Assembly: GCF_000164695.2 (NCBI RefSeq)
Contig: NC_014643.1
Span: 1,798,001 to 1,862,000 of the forward strand
Direction of reading: 5' to 3'
Origin: Rothia dentocariosa ATCC 17931
Lineage (GTDB): Bacteria; Actinomycetota; Actinomycetes; Actinomycetales; Micrococcaceae
Length of the DNA stretch: 64,000 bases
The translations under genes were made by a program, and so were the position numbers. Position 1 is the stretch's first letter. The number at the start of each line of letters is the position of its first letter. Positions 26,677 to 34,939 of the stretch are shown piece by piece. Below the pieces are notes generated by a model. That model did no database searches. It was not told the DNA's origin and worked only from the letters and a program-made list of their open reading frames with translations.

Positions 26677-26865
26677 CGTGCACTAAAACCTCAATACTCT
26701 AGTAGAGTGGTTTTAAAGACATACGCTGTGGCACCACATATGCGTGATATACACGAGTGTAAAGATTATTGGGAAAACTTGCGATCGAGAGTTATCGAAC
26801 GCAAGTAATTTCGATAAAATAAGAGTGCACTCATTCAATTGTTGAACTTATAACTTCGGAGCGCC

Positions 26866-27678
26866 ATGCCTAGAATTGTCAGTGTTAGTAGCCTCAAAGG
26901 TGGCGTGGGTAAGACCTCCATTGTGTTAGGTCTTGCATCAGCAGCGTTGCACGGTGGGCTCAAAACCCTTGTCATAGATCTCGATCCCCACGGGGACGCT
27001 AGTACCGGACTTGCCGCGGAAGGCGGGTGCCCGGACATTGCCTCTATCCTGCTTACCCATGACACCGATGCGCTCACCCGCCTTGTGAGCCCGTCAGCTT
27101 GGAATAGCCTGGTGGGTACACCTACGCTACTCACGAGCAATCCTATAGAGGGCGGCGAAATTCATGTAGCTCGTGGTTCGGCGCGTTCGGCCCTTCTCGA
27201 TACGAAAGAGCCTGCGCCCTTCATTGAACGGTTGCAGAACCTTATTGAAAATACTGGGAGCACATACGACTTAGTCCTCATCGACTGCCCACCGTTTTTA
27301 GGGACCCTTACAGCAACTGGATGGGGTGCAAGTCAGCGAGTGCTTTCGATTGCGGAGCCTTCACTTTTCTCCGTGGCGGGTACTGAGCGTACCCTCCGTG
27401 CGATTGTTAGGTTCCAGAAGGACGAGAATAGTTCTGTTGAGGCTGCTGCCGTTGTCGTGAATAAATTACGTGCCGACGATCCCGAGCACAGCTATCGGTA
27501 TGAAGAATTGAAGGCACTCTTCGGGCAGCTTGTTGCTGAGCCTACGTTCAACGAGGAAGCTGTTATTCAGCGTGCTCTTGGGGCAGCACATCCGATTCAC
27601 TTCTGGCCCGACGAAGAAGCTGTGGAGCCCTCCATACGATTTACACGTCTGCTTGCCGGACTCATGGCAGCACTGTAG
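26866..27678 (+). CDS. Orphan ParA/MinD-type ATPase
   Basis: A 270-aa ParA-family ATPase with the deviant Walker A motif KGGVGKTS (residues 11-18), Walker B-like LVLIDCPPF and DLDPHGDAS after the first strand. Chromosomal ParA proteins are followed by parB near the origin; here no parB or parS-like repeat is adjacent, so it is an orphan. It may position something other than the chromosome, perhaps together with the division-linked regulators upstream, but this is a guess from location. GGAG lies just before the ATG. CCCCGG/CCGGGG arms around an A-rich loop (27702-27723) follow the stop. Confidence 0.85.
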   Translation: MPRIVSVSSLKGGVGKTSIVLGLASAALHGGLKTLVIDLDPHGDASTGLAAEGGCPDIASILLTHDTDALTRLVSPSAWNSLVGTPTLLTSNPIEGGEIHVARGSARSALLDTKEPAPFIERLQNLIENTGSTYDLVLIDCPPFLGTLTATGWGASQRVLSIAEPSLFSVAGTERTLRAIVRFQKDENSSVEAAAVVVNKLRADDPEHSYRYEELKALFGQLVAEPTFNEEAVIQRALGAAHPIHFWPDEEAVEPSIRFTRLLAGLMAAL

Positions 27679-27701
27679 AGCCTAGAGACGGATGTCCTGT
27701 G

Positions 27702-27723
27702 CCCCGGAATAAAAAACCCGGGG
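27702..27723. terminator. Weak hairpin after the ParA-like gene
   Basis: CCCCGG (27702-27707) pairs with CCGGGG (27718-27723) around an A-rich loop. It lacks a T tract on the + strand, so termination is uncertain. Confidence 0.35.
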
Positions 27724-27780
27724 TATAGCGTTGTAACGTACGTATCAAGACTCAGTAATCTTTATTGCAGGTGAGGGACT

Positions 27781-29217
27781 ATGAGTATCAAAGAGCTCGA
27801 AATTATTGATGGCGTAGCACAGTACGACCTTATCGTCATCGGCTCGGGATCGGGGAACACCCTGATAGGACCGGAATGGGATAACAAAAAAGTAGCGCTT
27901 ATAGACGGCGGTACTTTCGGCGGAACATGCCTGAACGTTGGGTGCATCCCCACGAAAATGTTTGTGTACCCGGCAACTACTGCGCAGAAAGCACGTGAGC
28001 TCAATAAGTTAGGTATTGAGGCTGAAATTACTGCGATTAACTGGGCACAAATACGCGATCGTATTTTCCCTCAGCGCATCGATAAGATTTCTGCTGGTGG
28101 GCGTGACTGGCGCGCTGGTCTACCTAACGTGGATTACTATCCCGAATACGCTCATTTTATTGATGCTCATACAGTGCAGACAGAGTCCGGGCAGAAACTT
28201 TATGGTCGCCAGGTTGTAATTGCTGCGGGTTCGCGGGCGGTTCTTCCTGCGGTTCCCGGTATTGACTTACCACAGGTTCATACAAACGACACGATTATGC
28301 GTTTGGAAGAGTTCCCTCAACGTCTTGTGGTGCTTGGCGGCGGGGTTGTCGCTGCTGAGTTTTCACATGTATTCTCTGCTTTGGGGGCACAGGTTTATCA
28401 AGTTGTTCGTTCTAACCGTATTCTCCGTGAGGTAGATAAAGAAGTTGTAGACCGGTTCGTGGAAGCCGCATCTCACCAGTGGAACATTCTCCTGGAACGC
28501 TCTCTTGTTGAGATTCGCGAGAACGGCGATGGAACCGTTACCGTCGTAGTTGAACACGATGGCGAGGTAGAGGAGATTGTTGCGGATGCCGTACTTGCCG
28601 CAACTGGTCGTCGTTCCAATAGCGATACTCTTAAAGCATCCAGTTTCTTTGACGTCGATAGCCGCGGGTTTATTGGAACCGATAAATACCAGCGTGTGCT
28701 GTATAACGGTTCTCCCGTACCTGGAGTATTCGCGCTAGGTGATGTCTCCTCGCCATTCCAACTCAAGCATGTGGCAAACCATGAGGCACGGACCGTTCAA
28801 CATAACCTTAGCCATCCCGATAGCTTTGTTGCCAGCGATCATCGTTTTGTCCCTGCTGCGGTTTTCAGTAATCCGCAGATAGCAACTGTGGGGCTCTCGG
28901 AAGAGAACGCCCGGAAGCTGGGGGAGCGTGAGGGCTTCGAAGTTACGGTGAAGAGCCAGAACTACGGCGATACCGCTTATGGATGGGCTATGGAAGATTC
29001 CGTGGGACTGGCGAAACTTATTGCCCGCAAAGACACGGGACAGCTCTTAGGCGCCCACCTTGTAGGGGAAGAAGCTTCAGTGTTGATCCAGCCGCTTATT
29101 CAAGCCATGAGCTTCGGATTGGGTGTGAAAGACATGGCCCGTGGTCAGTATTGGATTCACCCTGCTTTGACTGAAGTTATAGAAAATGCTCTTCTTGGGC
29201 TAGATGTAGATAACTAG
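27781..29217 (+). CDS. mtr: Mycothione reductase
   Basis: A 478-aa FAD-dependent pyridine nucleotide disulfide reductase that reduces mycothione to mycothiol, the main thiol of actinobacteria, using NADPH. The redox pair is Cys50/Cys55 in GGTCLNVGCIPTK, the FAD loop is IGSGSGN (a departure from GGGPAG seen in mycothione reductases), and the C-terminal active-site base is in WIHPALTEVIENALL. GTGAGGG precedes the ATG. It is likely monocistronic and ends at a very strong terminator. Glutathione reductase is less likely because of the GTFGGTCLNVGCIPTKM context and host lineage. Confidence 0.92.
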   Translation: MSIKELEIIDGVAQYDLIVIGSGSGNTLIGPEWDNKKVALIDGGTFGGTCLNVGCIPTKMFVYPATTAQKARELNKLGIEAEITAINWAQIRDRIFPQRIDKISAGGRDWRAGLPNVDYYPEYAHFIDAHTVQTESGQKLYGRQVVIAAGSRAVLPAVPGIDLPQVHTNDTIMRLEEFPQRLVVLGGGVVAAEFSHVFSALGAQVYQVVRSNRILREVDKEVVDRFVEAASHQWNILLERSLVEIRENGDGTVTVVVEHDGEVEEIVADAVLAATGRRSNSDTLKASSFFDVDSRGFIGTDKYQRVLYNGSPVPGVFALGDVSSPFQLKHVANHEARTVQHNLSHPDSFVASDHRFVPAAVFSNPQIATVGLSEENARKLGEREGFEVTVKSQNYGDTAYGWAMEDSVGLAKLIARKDTGQLLGAHLVGEEASVLIQPLIQAMSFGLGVKDMARGQYWIHPALTEVIENALLGLDVDN

Positions 29218-29228
29218 TTTTCATATAT

Positions 29229-29276
29229 AAAGCTGTGGGGGCTCTCACCAATCTTGGTGAGAGCCCCCACAGCTTT
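29229..29276. terminator. Bidirectional terminator between mtr and fadD
   Basis: A perfect 22-bp stem (29229-29250 and 29255-29276) with a 4-base loop ATCT, T-rich on one side and A-rich on the other, between convergent genes. Confidence 0.95.
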
Positions 29277-29292
29277 TAGCCTCTTTTCGCGT

Positions 29293-31398
29293 TCAAGAGC
29301 TACGATTCTTCCGAAGAGATTCATGAAGCTTTTTGTTGTTTTCTAAATCTCCGCGCATGTGCTCTTTACCATCAGGGTATGTACGTTCTTCATCTGAAGG
29401 TGTGGCTCGGACTGGCTGATGCTGAGATAACTTTTCCGCCGCTTGTCCTTTAAACTCTTCAAGGCGTTCAGTCGCTTCGACCTTTAGATCATGAAGTTTT
29501 TCTGTCTTCTCTGTTTTGAACTCTTGGAGCCTATCAGAAGCTTGCTCGGCGTAGCTTTGCAGACGTTCGAGTTTATTATTAGCGCTTTCCGAAACACGGC
29601 TATAGATGTCATCCACATAAGCAGAAAAATCCTGCAGAATCTTAGCCCGTTTGAGCTTTTGAGAAGGTGTTAAATAGCCGTCCGCCTCCGTCAAATCCTT
29701 ACCCATAATGCGGAATTCGCGGATAGCTTCTGCGCGAGATACCAGTTGATTAGCCTCGTCAATAATGCGCTGGATCGCGGCACGCACGGCAGGATGCACG
29801 GCGGCCTCCGGCATGGAAAGGGAACGCGGAAGCCCCAAATGTTCAAGCTGATCGGGGAGAGTATCGGGATCGAGAGTAACTAAAGCCGCAATAAAGGGTT
29901 TCTGATCTCCCACGAGCATAGCCTGAGATACCAAGGGAGAAGTTCGTAGATGGTTCTCCGCAGTGCCCGGAATAACATTCTTGCCCCCGGCCGTCACGAT
30001 GATTTCTTTTTTGCGCCCCACAATTTTGAGGAGCCCTTGATCATCGAAACGGGCTAGATCACCGCTCTTGAACCATCCATCGTCAGTGAAAGACTGGGCA
30101 TTTTCAGCGGGGTTTTTGTAGTATTCCTTCATCACGCCGATTCCACGCAGTTCAAGCTCGCCATCTTCGGCAAGACGGCCTTGAGAACCTGGCAGAAGCG
30201 GACCAATAGCCCCGATCTGAAAATTGCTGATGCGCCCGGCAGCAATCGGCGCACATGTTTCCGTGAGACCATAACCCTCAACCACTCGGACTCCTACTGC
30301 ATGGTAGAAATGATTCAACCGTGGGGAGAGAGGCCCGCCTCCACAAACCGCGTAACGTAATTTGCCGCCCATAGCGGCACGCAATTTCGCATAAACTAGC
30401 TTATCGTAGAGTGCATATTGCGCCGCTAACTTGAGAGGAAGCCTCCCAGAAACTTTAGCCTCAGACCAAGCGATAGCGGCGTTAACTGATCGCTTAAAAA
30501 GATTTTTGTTTAAGGTACCGCCTCGCGCCGCCTTTGCTAATGCTCCCTCATAAATCTTCTCAAAGACCCGCGGTACTACCAGCAGCATAGTGGGCTTAAA
30601 ACTATCCAGATCAGCAGCAAGATTCTTAATGGTAGGGGAGTGTCCAACAACAACTCCGGAATCCAAAGCAAGAATCTGAATAAACCTTGCCAGAACATGC
30701 GCTAAAGGTAAGAAGATAAGGGAAGAACTGCGCGGATTAGCGATTTCCGGTTCCACTATGCGCGTGTTAAGACTCAAGTTAAGAAAGTTTCCGTGCGTGA
30801 GTGCGCATCCCTTAGGTTTACCTGTTGTACCGGACGTGTAGACGATGGTTGCAAGCGAATCGGCATGAGCATGCGTGCGGGCCGCTTCAAGTTCGGCATC
30901 GGAGACGTCTAAACCTGCTCTGATGAGCATATCCAAATCCCCATTTTCAATGACCCAACGGTTCTTAATACTGAGAGGCTGAAATTTATGCGCTCTATCA
31001 GTAATCTGGGCCAGTTTATCGTTCTCCACAAAAATCGCTTGTGCCTCAGAATGCGATAAGGCCCAGGCAACTTGTGCGGGTGCGTTCGTCTCGTAGATAG
31101 GTACCGATATGGCTCCGGCATACCAGATAGCAAAATCTATTAAAGCCCACTCAAAGCGGGTGCGGCTCATAATACCTATGCGATCACCAGGTTTAACGCC
31201 ATGGGCAATGAGTCCCTTAGCTACGGAAACCACCATGTCATGAAACTGATGTGCGTGAATGTCCTGCCAATTGCCAGGCGACATCTGCCACCGATACAGC
31301 ACTGGATTTGAGGTGTCGGAGGCATGGCGTTCCACAATACTGGTGAGATTCAACGCTGGATCTACCATAGCTTCTGCGGGTACGGAGACAATTTGCAT
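29293..31398 (-). CDS. fadD: Long-chain acyl-CoA ligase with amphipathic C-terminal extension
   Basis: It activates long-chain fatty acids to acyl-CoA via acyl-adenylate. The AMP-binding motif YTSGTTGKPKG, GYGLTETCAP and the hinge region FKSGDLARFDDQGLLKIVGR are present. The frame starts at 31449, but GAAAGG and the family start MQIVSVPAE support the ATG at 31398 (701 aa). Usual FadD15-like proteins end near residue 600-620; here about 80 extra residues of Lys/Glu-rich helix with repeats such as EKLHDLKVEATERLEEFKG follow, which look like membrane-surface or coiled-coil segments. The hydrolase gene ends 28 bases upstream, so the two are probably one transcript. Confidence 0.93.
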   Translation of the reverse strand: MQIVSVPAEAMVDPALNLTSIVERHASDTSNPVLYRWQMSPGNWQDIHAHQFHDMVVSVAKGLIAHGVKPGDRIGIMSRTRFEWALIDFAIWYAGAISVPIYETNAPAQVAWALSHSEAQAIFVENDKLAQITDRAHKFQPLSIKNRWVIENGDLDMLIRAGLDVSDAELEAARTHAHADSLATIVYTSGTTGKPKGCALTHGNFLNLSLNTRIVEPEIANPRSSSLIFLPLAHVLARFIQILALDSGVVVGHSPTIKNLAADLDSFKPTMLLVVPRVFEKIYEGALAKAARGGTLNKNLFKRSVNAAIAWSEAKVSGRLPLKLAAQYALYDKLVYAKLRAAMGGKLRYAVCGGGPLSPRLNHFYHAVGVRVVEGYGLTETCAPIAAGRISNFQIGAIGPLLPGSQGRLAEDGELELRGIGVMKEYYKNPAENAQSFTDDGWFKSGDLARFDDQGLLKIVGRKKEIIVTAGGKNVIPGTAENHLRTSPLVSQAMLVGDQKPFIAALVTLDPDTLPDQLEHLGLPRSLSMPEAAVHPAVRAAIQRIIDEANQLVSRAEAIREFRIMGKDLTEADGYLTPSQKLKRAKILQDFSAYVDDIYSRVSESANNKLERLQSYAEQASDRLQEFKTEKTEKLHDLKVEATERLEEFKGQAAEKLSQHQPVRATPSDEERTYPDGKEHMRGDLENNKKLHESLRKNRSS

Positions 31399-31426
31399 AC
31401 AAGGCCTTTCAACGCTGTAGCTTGGA

Positions 31427-32290
31427 TTATGCTTCACAGTCAACGACAAAATCTTGTATCACGGATAAGATAAGTTCCGCGTCGTAGTCTAGAGTCGGCA
31501 CATGGTAACTGTGAGTCAACCATTTAAAGTTTACCGGTGCTGAGCAGTGTTCTAGAAAATAGCGGTGCGAACTATCTGAGACAACATGATCGTGGAGGGA
31601 ACGCAGATAAAGCACCGGAGCCCGTAGCAAGGGTATCAGCTCACGAGTCTCTCGGCCCAAAAGGTGAAGCTGCCGTACAGAAACGGTAGGAGTTCGTGGA
31701 TATGCACCTTCATCAACTCCAGGACGGGCAATGTCAGATCCAACAGACTTGAGCGAAGGAAATATAGGGGCAACTCGGTGTGCCACTTTCATCATGGGGT
31801 TTACATCCACAAAATAGGGGTTAATGAGCACCATGCCTAGAACATCATGCCGAGCCGCTAAATTGGTAGCAATGCACCCGCCCATAGAAATACCGATTAC
31901 GATAACCCGATAGCCTGCATTGAGGAGTTTCCAATATCCTTCTTCGACACCATCAACCCACTCTTTATACTCGGTCGCCACCATGTCTCGCCAGTGTGTG
32001 CCATGCCCAGCAAGACGAGGCATCTCAACAGGGTAGCCGAGCTTAATAAAGTGATCTGCTATAGGTCGCATACTGTGCGGGGATCCTGTGAAGCCATGAA
32101 TGATGAGAAGGCCAACATCACCCTCATAGAGTTCACGGTCAGCCGGATGGGAAATAGGATCGTGGTTGAACTCCGACTCTAAAGAGTTTTGCACACGCAT
32201 TGTTGAGGGCTGGACGGCAAGCTCACGACGCTGATGTGCCTGACGGCGGATGCGGCGCAACGGTTCACCTGCATTCTCGAAAATATTCAT
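31427..32290 (-). CDS. Alpha/beta hydrolase, carboxylesterase/lipase type
   Basis: A 287-aa serine hydrolase resembling monoacylglycerol lipases and carboxylesterase Est30. The oxyanion motif LLIIHGFTGSPHSM, the nucleophile elbow GISMGG (Ser135), the acid in SLHDHVVSD and the His in THSYHVPTLD make a complete catalytic triad. The first 35 residues are basic. AAAGGAAG precedes the ATG. It lies just upstream of the acyl-CoA ligase in the same direction, so it may release fatty acids that the ligase then activates. Confidence 0.88.
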   Translation of the reverse strand: MNIFENAGEPLRRIRRQAHQRRELAVQPSTMRVQNSLESEFNHDPISHPADRELYEGDVGLLIIHGFTGSPHSMRPIADHFIKLGYPVEMPRLAGHGTHWRDMVATEYKEWVDGVEEGYWKLLNAGYRVIVIGISMGGCIATNLAARHDVLGMVLINPYFVDVNPMMKVAHRVAPIFPSLKSVGSDIARPGVDEGAYPRTPTVSVRQLHLLGRETRELIPLLRAPVLYLRSLHDHVVSDSSHRYFLEHCSAPVNFKWLTHSYHVPTLDYDAELILSVIQDFVVDCEA

Positions 32291-32628
32291 GGCTTCCTTT
32301 CAACAGTACGCTCTCACTTTGAGACTTGGAACCGTTCAAGAGTTGAATAGGTTCGTGGTCAATTATTACCTACAGCTCTGGGATAACACCGTCTGAGCTA
32401 CGCTAAGAGCGCGAAAACGATAATATTCACAGATAACTATCAGACAAAAGTCACCTCGGCGTCGGGAAAGAGGGGATTTCGGCACGGTACTGCTAAAACC
32501 GTTACAATCTAATCACGTAGAGGTTTCGCATTGTTGCCGTCCTCTCGTGATATGTGCTCGCTAACCACATCCGTCATATACGGGTACGCGTGCCTATCCC
32601 GCATTTATTGTTTTATGACGGAAGAGCT
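32291..32628. promoter_or_regulatory. Divergent promoter region, esterase and plsC
   Basis: 338 bases separate the - strand esterase start and the + strand plsC start. The DNA is moderately AT-rich. A frame open from a GTG at 32554 reads into plsC but has no ribosome binding site. I see no repeat or gene. Confidence 0.4.
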
Positions 32629-33378
32629 ATGACCCTCGCCTACAGCACCCTCAAATTTCTTAGTACGCCCATTCTGCATAGTCTCTATCGGCATGAGATT
32701 ATCGGGCTTGAGAACATACCCCAGGGACCGGTCATTATTGCAAGTAACCACCTAGCATTTTGCGATTCAGTTTTTATACCTCTTGCGCTCGATCGCCCTA
32801 TTAATTTCTTGGCGAAAAGTGATTACTTCACAACATCCGGTGTCAAAGGTCGCGCTATGGCTAAATTTTTTACAAGCATGGGTCAGCTTCCCATGGATCG
32901 TTCCGGTGGGGTCAAAAGTCAAGAATCTCTTGCCAGAGGCCTTCGGGTGCTAGAATCAGGCGGCATACTGGGGATCTATCCCGAAGGCACCCGCAGTCCT
33001 GACGGGCGTGGCTACCGTCCCAAAGTTGGAGTAGCAAGATTAGCCCTTGAATCTGGAGTTTCCGTCGTACCAGTAGGGCAGATTGGTACGGACCTGGTGC
33101 AGCCGCTGGGAACAAACAGGCCGCACCTGCACAATCGCGGACAAAAGATAACGATTCGTACAATTTTTGGAAAGCCGCTAGATTTCTCCAGCAGAAGTCA
33201 CGAAGCGCATCTTTTCTCCGTACAACGTGAGATTGCGGATCGTGTAGGTGTAGCTATTCGTGAGCTTAGCGGGCAAGAATATGTTGATGTGTACGCGGAT
33301 GCGGTGAAAAAACTCATGGCGTCCGACAGCTTAACCGCCGAACAGGCTGTAAACCGTCTGTGTGCAGAGTGCCCATAA
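32629..33378 (+). CDS. plsC: 1-acylglycerol-3-phosphate acyltransferase
   Basis: It acylates lysophosphatidic acid to phosphatidic acid at the membrane. The 249-aa protein has the NHLAFCD motif (NHx4D, His41 and Asp46), then FLAKSDYF, and YPEGTRSPDG (EGTR motif). The open frame extends to a GTG at 32554, but GGAAGAG just before the ATG at 32629 and the family's hydrophobic start (MTLAYSTLKF) fix the shorter form. It corresponds to the Rv2182c neighbourhood, next to aroG. The adjoining esterase and acyl-CoA ligase make this a lipid-related block. Confidence 0.92.
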   Translation: MTLAYSTLKFLSTPILHSLYRHEIIGLENIPQGPVIIASNHLAFCDSVFIPLALDRPINFLAKSDYFTTSGVKGRAMAKFFTSMGQLPMDRSGGVKSQESLARGLRVLESGGILGIYPEGTRSPDGRGYRPKVGVARLALESGVSVVPVGQIGTDLVQPLGTNRPHLHNRGQKITIRTIFGKPLDFSSRSHEAHLFSVQREIADRVGVAIRELSGQEYVDVYADAVKKLMASDSLTAEQAVNRLCAECP

Positions 33379-33497
33379 ACTTATCTAAGACTGCGCCATA
33401 TGCTCAGATACGGCATTTTAGGAAGGTACAATAATCTTTATCCTTGTAACGCCGCGTCAGCGTGCTGAACCATACAGAAATTCTGGAGTACACACCC

Positions 33498-34859
33498 ATG
33501 AGCAACGCGAACCATAACCACCAGCTTGGCGCAGATTACGGGTTGGATACCTGGCGGAATCTGCATATAGATCAGCAGCCTACATGGGCAAATCACGCTG
33601 ATTTTGACGCAACTGTTGCCGAGCTGAGCTCTCTGCCCCCGCTAGTTTTTGCTGGTGAGGTAGATTCTATGCGCGAACAGCTGGCGGAAGTAGCCGAAGG
33701 ACGTGCGTTCTTGCTACAGGGCGGTGACTGTGCCGAAACTTTTGAAGGTGCCACAGCCTACAAAATCTCTGGTCGCATCAAAACTCTTCTCCAGATGGCG
33801 GCGGTTCTTACCTACGGCGCTTCGATGCCTGTGGTGAAGATGGGTCGTATGGCTGGCCAGTTCTCAAAGCCACGTTCCTCGGATACGGAAACACGTGGCG
33901 ATGTTACTTTGCCTTCCTTCCGGGGCGAAACCGTCAACGGTTTTGAGTTCACGCCTGAAGCTCGTGAGCATGATCCTAAACGTATGCTGCGCGGCTACCA
34001 CACCAGTTCCGCCACCCTTAACCTTGTGCGTGCTTTTACAAAAGGTGGCTTTGCAGATCTACGCGCGGTACATCAATGGAACCGCGGGTTTACTTCAAAC
34101 CCAGCGCATGAGCGATACGAACAAACAGCTGATGAAATCGGCCGCGCCCTCAAATTCATGGAAGCCTGTGGAGTTGATTTTGATGCGCTCAAAACTACCG
34201 ATATGTATGTGGGGCATGAGGCTTTAGTCCTTGACTATGAAAGGTCCCTCACCCGCATCGATTCACGAACCGACTTGCCCTATGACACCTCAGCCCATTT
34301 CTTGTGGATTGGTGAGCGAACTCGTGGGATTGATGATGCGCACGTGGATTTCCTCTCTAAAGTGCGTAACCCCATCGGCGTAAAACTCGGTCCCACAACC
34401 ACCGCCGAAGATGCACTGGCCCTTATCGATAAACTTGACCCGAATCGTGAACCCGGTCGCCTCACTTTTATTACCCGTATGGGGGCTAAGAATATTCGAG
34501 AGAAGCTGCCTCCTATCGTCGCAGGGGTACAAGCTGCTGGTGCACAGGTTATCTGGGTAACCGATCCTATGCACGGTAACACAATTTCCGTTCCTTCCGG
34601 CTATAAGACCCGCCGTTTTGACGATGTACTCGATGAAGTTCGCGGTTTCTTCGAGGTACATGATGCTCTCGGCTCATTCCCTGGCGGTATTCACGTTGAG
34701 ATGACCGGGGATGACGTTACTGAATGCCTAGGTGGCTCAGACGCTATTGATGAAGAAGCCCTAGCTGATCGTTATGAATCTCTTTGCGATCCCCGGCTGA
34801 ATCACTCGCAGTCGCTTGAAATCGCGTTCTTGGTATCCGAGTATCTCAGGAACCGATAA
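33498..34859 (+). CDS. aroG: 3-deoxy-7-phosphoheptulonate synthase, class II
   Basis: It condenses phosphoenolpyruvate with erythrose 4-phosphate, the first step of aromatic amino-acid synthesis. The class II (plant/AroAII) signature is clear: LLQGGDCAETFEG, KMGRMAGQFSKPRS, FLWIGERTRGIDDAHV and EMTGDDVTECLGG. At 453 aa it is full length. The frame opens at 33462, but CTGGAG places the start at the ATG at 33498 (MSNANHNHQL). It is probably feedback-controlled as in mycobacteria, though no chorismate mutase is adjacent. A terminator follows. Confidence 0.95.
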   Translation: MSNANHNHQLGADYGLDTWRNLHIDQQPTWANHADFDATVAELSSLPPLVFAGEVDSMREQLAEVAEGRAFLLQGGDCAETFEGATAYKISGRIKTLLQMAAVLTYGASMPVVKMGRMAGQFSKPRSSDTETRGDVTLPSFRGETVNGFEFTPEAREHDPKRMLRGYHTSSATLNLVRAFTKGGFADLRAVHQWNRGFTSNPAHERYEQTADEIGRALKFMEACGVDFDALKTTDMYVGHEALVLDYERSLTRIDSRTDLPYDTSAHFLWIGERTRGIDDAHVDFLSKVRNPIGVKLGPTTTAEDALALIDKLDPNREPGRLTFITRMGAKNIREKLPPIVAGVQAAGAQVIWVTDPMHGNTISVPSGYKTRRFDDVLDEVRGFFEVHDALGSFPGGIHVEMTGDDVTECLGGSDAIDEEALADRYESLCDPRLNHSQSLEIAFLVSEYLRNR

Positions 34860-34883
34860 GCAATCTAGTTTTAGCTTTATGCT

Positions 34884-34924
34884 GAAGGTCGCATAGAACT
34901 TTACAGAGTTTCTATGCGACCTTC
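34884..34924. terminator. Bidirectional terminator, aroG / pknL
   Basis: A perfect 15-bp stem (34884-34898 GAAGGTCGCATAGAA, and 34910-34924) between convergent genes. Confidence 0.85.
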
Positions 34925-34939
34925 GCATATGGGATTACT

